Assembly: GCA_028283145.1 (NCBI GenBank)
Contig: JAPYNY010000032.1
Span: 1-53,161, forward strand
Reading direction: 5' to 3'
DNA: 53,161 nt
From: Candidatus Hopanoidivorans cymbastelae
GTDB taxonomy: Bacteria > Actinomycetota > Acidimicrobiia > Acidimicrobiales > Hopanoidiivorantaceae
Part shown: positions 48,190 through 53,161 of the stretch, piece after piece
Layout: each line of letters begins with the position of its first letter
How positions within the stretch are numbered: position 1 is the first letter of the stretch
The notes under the pieces: model-generated
Seen by the model: the letters and a program-made list of their open reading frames with translations, nothing else
Databases searched by the model: none
What the model was told of the DNA's origin: nothing
Program-made: the position numbers and the translations under genes

Positions 48190-48212
48190 ATCTGGCTCCC
48201 AGCCAAGAAGAC
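48183..48212 (-). repeat. Remnant of the thiolase 3' end before TauE/SafE copy 2
   Basis: Read on the minus strand, these ten codons give VFLAGSQMC and TGA, matching the last codons of the thiolase (VSLVGNQMC, TGA) that precede copy 1. The permease duplication therefore included the end of the thiolase gene. No ribosome site for a separate product. Confidence 0.75.
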
Positions 48213-48336
48213 AGCAGCAACGCTAGCGCCTTGCTGCCCATAATCTGTTTTCACCGACAAATCTCCAAATATCTCGTGGAACTTCTAGGCCAGGCAACTG
48301 CCTTGGCGAAGCCCTCCCCGCTCAAGTCCTGATTTT

Positions 48337-49056
48337 TTACACTACAGAGCGAATTAACAAAATAACAGCAGCCACTGCTGAGATGCTCAGCACGGCCGGG
48401 CGGAGGTATTTTTTGTCCATAACTTCAGCCACCAAAGATGAGGCCAAAAATCCAAACCCCAGAAACGGCGTCAGAAACAACCCCCAAGCCAATTGCAGCA
48501 AGCTGAGTTCTCCGAAGAGCGACAGAGCACACAAGGTAGTGGTGCCGGAAATCAAGAAATAGGCGGCCAAGGTGCTCCTCAACTGGGGCCCCGACAACTT
48601 GGACAGATACAGGGCCACTATCTCTCCCGAAACAGCTGCGGTGGAGACTGAAAAGCCAGCCGCCAAACCCGTGGTCGTGCTGACCGGCTTGTTCTGCGGC
48701 ACGGCAAAGCCCGAAGCCGTCAGCCCCACAGCACACAAGATAACGATGGCCACCATCAACGCCAAGCTTGATTCGGACAAAATCCTTGAAGCTGCTGCTC
48801 CCGCTACGATGCCCGGAATGGTGCCGCTCAAAATCCATGCCACAGCTGGGAAATTAATCTCTTCGCGCTCGCGTGAAACTGCCAGGATGTTGTGAAACAT
48901 CGCGGCCACGATAATGGGGCCGGGCACCAAGTCTGGCTCCATCAAATACAACCACGGCGCAGCCAGCACAGGCATGCCAAAACCAGCAAAGCCTTGGATA
49001 GCTGCCCCAACAGTGATGATTGCTGCGGCGGCTAAAAAGACATTTAACGTCAGCAC
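48337..49056 (-). CDS. TauE/SafE family permease, copy 1
   Basis: The start is GTG 49056, seven bases overlapping the thiolase stop (GTGCTGA), giving 239 residues, the same length as copy 2. A longer reading from 49191 lies inside the thiolase frame and lacks a family match. Motifs are GFGMPVLAAPW, FPAVAWILSGTIPGIVAGA and LSGPQLRSTLAAYFLISGTTTLCALSLFGE. Its tight coupling to the thiolase suggests export or uptake of an acid handled by the acyl-CoA genes. Substrate unknown. Confidence 0.85.
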   Translation of the reverse strand: MLTLNVFLAAAAIITVGAAIQGFAGFGMPVLAAPWLYLMEPDLVPGPIIVAAMFHNILAVSREREEINFPAVAWILSGTIPGIVAGAAASRILSESSLALMVAIVILCAVGLTASGFAVPQNKPVSTTTGLAAGFSVSTAAVSGEIVALYLSKLSGPQLRSTLAAYFLISGTTTLCALSLFGELSLLQLAWGLFLTPFLGFGFLASSLVAEVMDKKYLRPAVLSISAVAAVILLIRSVV

Positions 49057-50240
49057 ATTTGGTTCCCGACCAAGGAAACAAAACTGACCATCTCCCCTGG
49101 GTAGCCACCCAAATTGTGCACCATGCCTAAAGTCTTGTTGGCGAGGTCTATCTGACGCTCGCCTGCTTGTCCCCTCAGCTGCAGCCAGCATTCGTAATGC
49201 ATGCGCAGACCTGACGCTCCCACAGGATGGCCGAATGCCTTCAGCCCGCCATCTGTGTTGACCGGCAAATCCCCGTCAACGTCAAAGGTGCCTGCCAGGA
49301 TTTCCTTCCAGGCTGTGCCACGCTCGCAAAAACCCAAGTCTTCCATCAGCACCATCTCCGTTGGCGTGAAGCAGTCATGGACTTCAGCCATGGCTAGCTC
49401 CAGCCTCGGATCAGCCACGCCAGCCTGCCGGTAGGCTTCCTGGGCGGCCATAGCGCACTCCGGAAAGGTCGTATAATCATAACTTGGATCAATCAGCCCG
49501 GCGCCGGTGCCCGAAACGAAAGACAGAGCCTTGATGTAGAGCGGGTTGTCGCAGTATTTGTGGGCGTCTTCGGCACGCACGACAATAGCAGCAGCGGCAC
49601 CATCGGCCACACCAGCACAGTCAAACACCGACAGCGACCCCGCTACAGCCGGCATATCACAGATTTTCTCAGCAGAAGTCTCTCTTCGGAACTGCGCTAG
49701 TGGGTTGTCAACTCCGTTGCGATGGTTCTTTTCCGCTACCTTAGCCACGGCAAAACGCAGCTCATCAGGGTCAACGTTGTATTTCTGGGCATAGGCTGGC
49801 AGCACCAGGCTATACATGGCAGCGGCTGTCAGGTTGCGCTTGGTGCCGTCATTCCAGACGCCTCCTCCCACCAACCCCTGGTAGCCGCTGTCTTTGACCT
49901 TTTCCACCCCCACGGCCATGGCCGTGTCGTAGGCCCCCGAAGCCACCGCATAGGCTGCGTTGCGCAGAGCTTCTGAGCCGGTAGCGCAGAAGTTTTCCAC
50001 CCTGGTTACTGGCTTGCCGTGGAGTTTAAGTGGCGCCGACAAGACAAAACCGCCGTTGCCGCCTGTGGCCGTGCCAATCCAGTAAGCATCAATATCGTGC
50101 TTGGTGAGACCTGCCTCCTCAAACGCTAGCTGAGTGGCGTCTATAAGCATGTCGTCCTGGCTTTTGTCCCAGTGCTCCCTGAAAGGGATGCAGCCCATGG
50201 CGACGATGGCAACCTTGTCTTTGATGCCGTTTGAACTCAT
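49050..50240 (-). CDS. Thiolase-family acyltransferase (SCP-x / lipid-transfer type)
   Basis: The 396-residue protein has the nucleophile region VENFCATGSEAL with Cys85, VHDCFTPTE, and GGLKAFGHPVGASG with the second catalytic His. It is a degradative-type thiolase or SCP-x-like enzyme that cleaves 3-ketoacyl-CoA. The gene for an HMG-CoA-synthase-like/OB-fold protein lies 52 bases upstream in the same direction, and such OB-fold (DUF35) proteins commonly bind SCP-x thiolases. It overlaps the TauE/SafE start by seven bases. Confidence 0.9.
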   Translation of the reverse strand: MSSNGIKDKVAIVAMGCIPFREHWDKSQDDMLIDATQLAFEEAGLTKHDIDAYWIGTATGGNGGFVLSAPLKLHGKPVTRVENFCATGSEALRNAAYAVASGAYDTAMAVGVEKVKDSGYQGLVGGGVWNDGTKRNLTAAAMYSLVLPAYAQKYNVDPDELRFAVAKVAEKNHRNGVDNPLAQFRRETSAEKICDMPAVAGSLSVFDCAGVADGAAAAIVVRAEDAHKYCDNPLYIKALSFVSGTGAGLIDPSYDYTTFPECAMAAQEAYRQAGVADPRLELAMAEVHDCFTPTEMVLMEDLGFCERGTAWKEILAGTFDVDGDLPVNTDGGLKAFGHPVGASGLRMHYECWLQLRGQAGERQIDLANKTLGMVHNLGGYPGEMVSFVSLVGNQMC

Positions 50241-50256
50241 GCGTATGCCTTTCGTG

Positions 50257-50282
50257 TAGTGCCAGATATTAGTGCCAGATAT
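50257..50282. repeat. 13-bp exact tandem duplication
   Basis: Two copies of tagtgccagatat lie between the thiolase ATG and the stop of the upstream gene. No promoter can be assigned. Confidence 0.9.
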
Positions 50283-50292
50283 TTAGGTGCCG

Positions 50293-51714
50293 TCAGCTTC
50301 GTGCAGGGCGAGCTTTCCAGAAATAATTGTGGATTCCGTCAGCCGTGAACAGACGGCGGAAAGTCATCTCCACCTTCATCCCGACCTCCACGTCTTGGGG
50401 GGCTACGTCGGTCAACTCCACTGGCAGACGACCACCACCCTCAAAGTCGACGATGGCAAAAACAACTGGCGGGCTGACTGAATAAACCAGCCGATCCACT
50501 GTATAGGTAACGACCGTGGCTAAAACGTCCGCCATAGCTACTAGCTCCATGGCATCTGGTGGATCTTGTTCGCTGATGGAAACTCGCGCCGGCGGGAGAT
50601 GTATGGTCTGGCTTGGCCGACCTTTAGAACCCACGAAGCCAAACTTCCAATCGATGTTACGGGCCGCTGCTGAAGCAGACGGGCGGGAGGGTTCCAGGCG
50701 GTTAGGGGGTTGGACTTCAAGCAACTCCCGCCACTGCAGATATTTGCCATAGCGAAGCAGGCTTCCAGCTTGGATTTGGCTGGCTATGGGGCGCGAGCAG
50801 GCGTGGCTAGCCAAAGCTGGTGTGGTTTTGAAGATGAGGGCGTCAACTCCGTCGATCAGCGACACAACTGCTATGGTTTGGCCTGGCGCAGCCAACTCCA
50901 GCTGCTGAGCCAGCAAGACCATGAAATGGGCAGTGCCCGTGTTGCCCACACTTGAGGCCAGCGAATCGGCAATATGTCTGACCTTGAGGCGGGAGGAGAC
51001 CTGTCGCACCGAACGGCTGTGCGTGCCAGTAACTATGGCTACGTCTATATCTTCTTCGGCTAGGGAAGCTTGTTCCAAAGCTTGTTTCCAAACTCGGTCA
51101 GCCAGGGGCAAATACATGGATTCGGCGAAACGTTCTTCCCACTGCTTGGCGGCCACTTCAGCGGAGCCACGCCAGCGGTCGGTAAATTCTTCGGTAGCCG
51201 AAGCAATGGCCAGACATTCAGCCACCACTGGGGCAGCCTCACTTGAAGCTCCCACTACCATCGCCGCGGCTCCGTCGCCGCCTTCTGATTCGTCTTTGCC
51301 TGTGGGCAAGCCGACCCTGATGTCGGAAACCGCCACCATCGTGTTGGACGTGGTGCCCGCCCGCAAGGCAGCATCTAGAGCAGCTATACCCGATCGGGCG
51401 GCACCTCCGAAGTCAGCTGCGACAACCTCGCTCGGCAGCCTAAGTGCTGCGTGTATGGCTGCGGCGTTGGTTTTTTCCATGTAGGCCGGCCAAGCAGTGG
51501 AAAACCACAGCGAGTCAAGGGGGATGTCGGGCACATCCCGCCAAGCAATCCGAGCGGCTTCTGTACCCATAGTGGTGGTGTCTTCATCATAGGAAGCTAT
51601 GCTGCGCTGCCCGCGACCGCCGCCTGAGCCCATTACTTCGGCAATTTCGGAGCGATCCAATCTGTTGTAGGGGATGTAAGCCCCAAAACTCAGAATTCCA
51701 ACAGAACCAGTCAT
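50293..51714 (-). CDS. HMG-CoA-synthase-like / OB-fold (DUF35) fusion protein
   Basis: Residues 1-330 are thiolase-fold, resembling FabH/HMG-CoA synthase (SVGILSFGAYIPYNRLDRSEIAEVM; IVTGTHSRSV; SSVGNTGTAH). The last 110 are an OB-fold (VVFAIVDFEGGGRLPVELTDV; VEVGMKVEMTFRRL). At the place of the nucleophile it reads DFGGAARSG, Ala instead of Cys, and the usual zinc-ribbon cysteines of DUF35 proteins are absent in GSKGRPSQTIHLPPARV. It may be a non-catalytic partner of the thiolase downstream. The start at ATG 51714 has a weak ribosome site. Confidence 0.75.
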   Translation of the reverse strand: MTGSVGILSFGAYIPYNRLDRSEIAEVMGSGGGRGQRSIASYDEDTTTMGTEAARIAWRDVPDIPLDSLWFSTAWPAYMEKTNAAAIHAALRLPSEVVAADFGGAARSGIAALDAALRAGTTSNTMVAVSDIRVGLPTGKDESEGGDGAAAMVVGASSEAAPVVAECLAIASATEEFTDRWRGSAEVAAKQWEERFAESMYLPLADRVWKQALEQASLAEEDIDVAIVTGTHSRSVRQVSSRLKVRHIADSLASSVGNTGTAHFMVLLAQQLELAAPGQTIAVVSLIDGVDALIFKTTPALASHACSRPIASQIQAGSLLRYGKYLQWRELLEVQPPNRLEPSRPSASAAARNIDWKFGFVGSKGRPSQTIHLPPARVSISEQDPPDAMELVAMADVLATVVTYTVDRLVYSVSPPVVFAIVDFEGGGRLPVELTDVAPQDVEVGMKVEMTFRRLFTADGIHNYFWKARPARS

Positions 51715-51728
51715 TATGTTAATCTTAG

Positions 51729-51750
51729 AGTGCTAGTAAAGTGCTAGTAA
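51729..51750. repeat. 11-bp exact tandem duplication
   Basis: Two copies of agtgctagtaa lie in the 91-base divergent promoter region between the OB-fold fusion and the CoA-transferase. Confidence 0.9.
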
Positions 51751-51797
51751 GTTTAGTTGGGGGAGATTTTGCACAAAGACCGCCCAGGCACCGCCAA

Positions 51798-51823
51798 ACC
51801 CGCAGATGACACCCGCAGATGAC
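51798..51823. repeat. 13-bp exact tandem duplication at the CoA-transferase start
   Basis: Two copies of acccgcagatgac precede ATG 51824. Each unit contains an ATG, and only the first (51806) is in frame with the gene. Confidence 0.9.
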
Positions 51824-53104
51824 ATGACCCAAGACGACAGCCACAGGCTGGCCGACAGTCCCTCTACAACTAGCCTTTCCCCCACTGACCGCTATGGCCG
51901 ACCTCTGGATGGTGTCCGCATCTTAGCTGTTGAGCAAATGCAGGCGCTTCCTTACGGCACTCAGCTGCTGAGCCGTCTAGGAGCTGACGTGGTCAAGGTG
52001 GAACATCCCAAGTTTGGAGAGTCTGGGCGCAGTTCACAGCCCTTTATGACTGATCCGCAAGGTCGCCAGGTGGGCGCCACTTTCCTGCGCAACAATCTCT
52101 CCAAGCGCAGCATCGGCATCGACATCAAGCACCCCCAAGGCAGGCAACTGCTGCTTGACTTGGCGCCCCGCTTTGACGTATTTGCTGAAAACTTCAAGGC
52201 CGGCACTTTGGCCAAACTTGGGCTTGACTATGAATCTGTGGCTGCCGTCCACCCCCAGGTCATCTACCTGTCGGTTTCAGGGTTTGGCAACACGGGCGAA
52301 TCCCCGTATCAGAGCTGGCCGGCTTATGCCGGTGTGGCCGAGTCTATGTCTGGGCTGTATTCATGGAGCACGCCCCAAAATACTCCCCCTACTATCAGCC
52401 CCCTGGGAGCGCTGGGCGACACAGGCTCGTCCATCTTTGCCGTCATCGGAGTGCTGGCTGCTCTGCGTCAGCGCGACACCCAAGGCATCGGGCAACACGT
52501 TGATATTTCCATGTTGGACTGCATGGTGGCTCTGGCTGATGTTCAACTGCAGTATGAATCCATGGGGGTGGTACGCGACCCTGAATCGCGAGGAGCGTTG
52601 ATTCTGACCAGCTTCAAGGCCTCAGACGGCTATTTCATGATTCAGGTCGGACGTGAGCATCAGTGGGAGCGTCTATGCCAGATCATCGGCAAAACCGAAT
52701 GGCTGACTGACCCTCGCTTTGCCACCCGTGCCGGCTGGGGAGAACACCAGGAAGACGTGGTGCGCCCAGCCGTGGAAACATGGGCAGCAGACAAGACCAA
52801 GGCTGAGGTAAGTGCCCTCTTCGCTAACGCTGGCGTGGCTGCTGGGCCATGCAACTGGCCCGGTGAAGTCATGCAAGACCCCCACGTGACGGCGCACAAC
52901 ATGGTAATAGAGATGGAACGCACCGACGACGTGGTGGCTCCAGTGGTAACGCCGGGCAACCCAGTGAAGCTTTCCAGGATGGACGAACAACCCGACACCA
53001 GAGTTCCCTGGCTGGGCGAGCACACCGATGCCATATTGAAGCAAGAGCTGAGCCTGGACGATGCGACCCTGACAACGCTGCGAAACGAAGGTATTATCGG
53101 CTGA
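51806..53104 (+). CDS. CaiB/BaiF family CoA-transferase
   Basis: The single-domain enzyme has up to 432 residues. It opens with DGVRILAVEQMQALPYGTQLLSRLGADVVKVEHP and has RNNLSKRSIGIDIKHPQGR. Asp205 in PLGALGDTGSSIFAVIGVLAAL is at the catalytic position, followed by GIGQHVDISMLDCM. It transfers CoA between an acyl thioester and a free acid. ATG 51806 and 51824 are both possible starts; the first 30 residues are poorly conserved, so the later one is plausible. It is divergent from the HMG-CoA-synthase-like gene and probably shares its promoter region. Confidence 0.9.
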   Translation: MTPADDMTQDDSHRLADSPSTTSLSPTDRYGRPLDGVRILAVEQMQALPYGTQLLSRLGADVVKVEHPKFGESGRSSQPFMTDPQGRQVGATFLRNNLSKRSIGIDIKHPQGRQLLLDLAPRFDVFAENFKAGTLAKLGLDYESVAAVHPQVIYLSVSGFGNTGESPYQSWPAYAGVAESMSGLYSWSTPQNTPPTISPLGALGDTGSSIFAVIGVLAALRQRDTQGIGQHVDISMLDCMVALADVQLQYESMGVVRDPESRGALILTSFKASDGYFMIQVGREHQWERLCQIIGKTEWLTDPRFATRAGWGEHQEDVVRPAVETWAADKTKAEVSALFANAGVAAGPCNWPGEVMQDPHVTAHNMVIEMERTDDVVAPVVTPGNPVKLSRMDEQPDTRVPWLGEHTDAILKQELSLDDATLTTLRNEGIIG

Positions 53105-53161
53105 CAAGCCATCACTCAGCACATCCCCGTACGCCCGCCACACGCCCACACACCACCACCC

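Overview
The window is 53 kb of a bacterial chromosome with moderate GC (near 50-55% by eye) and tightly packed genes on both strands. It looks actinobacterial, most plausibly from the Acidimicrobiia-like lineages. The reasons are the glnA2 / glnA / glnE neighbourhood, an F420-type LLM oxidoreductase, a CIRCE-controlled groES-groEL operon, and many acyl-CoA and CoA-transferase genes with a CYP125-like P450. This placement is an inference; there is no rRNA or marker tree behind it.

Layout. (1) 1-5952 is an accessory edge: a partial type IIG-like restriction-modification enzyme carrying a ten-C homopolymer, a broken Fic gene, a decayed antitoxin-like copy, and an antitoxin-like / PIN-toxin pair whose toxin has an amber codon at position 4. 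(2) 5999-27230 is mostly housekeeping: a GH63-like hydrolase divergent from a glycosyltransferase, an acyl-CoA synthetase divergent from an acyl-CoA dehydrogenase, Mrp with a coupled lipoprotein, an A-type Fe-S carrier, two glutamine synthetases with their adenylyltransferase, NAD synthetase, groES-groEL, a Nudix CoA pyrophosphatase and a zinc alcohol dehydrogenase. (3) 27231-35930 is a defence or mobile region. It holds two related divergent cassettes, each with a membrane protein facing a DNA methyltransferase; one also has a ThaI-like nuclease gene. A dead IS1595-type transposase and a strongly AT-rich OLD-family ATPase/nuclease follow. (4) 36002-41137 has a double-length CaiB/BaiF CoA-transferase divergent from a cytochrome P450 and a MaoC-type hydratase, then tRNA-His. 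(5) 41258-42839 is a second type II restriction-modification pair. (6) 42890-53104 returns to metabolism: a CoxL-like molybdenum hydroxylase, a sigma-like DNA-binding protein, an LLM oxidoreductase, tandem TauE/SafE permeases, a thiolase, an HMG-CoA-synthase-like/OB-fold fusion and another CoA-transferase.

How the genes fit together. GlnE would adenylylate the GlnA at 16352 (Tyr406 in the usual context). The FadD, FadE, CaiB, P450, MaoC, thiolase and OB-fold genes point to breakdown of sterol-like or other hydrophobic substrates through CoA thioesters. The accessory genes form a defence island interrupted by decay.

Three patterns cut across the window. Several conserved enzymes carry low-complexity inserts. 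Exact 11-17 bp tandem duplications recur in intergenic regions close to start codons. Two long C/G homopolymers sit where a one-base slip would change a restriction enzyme or a membrane protein.
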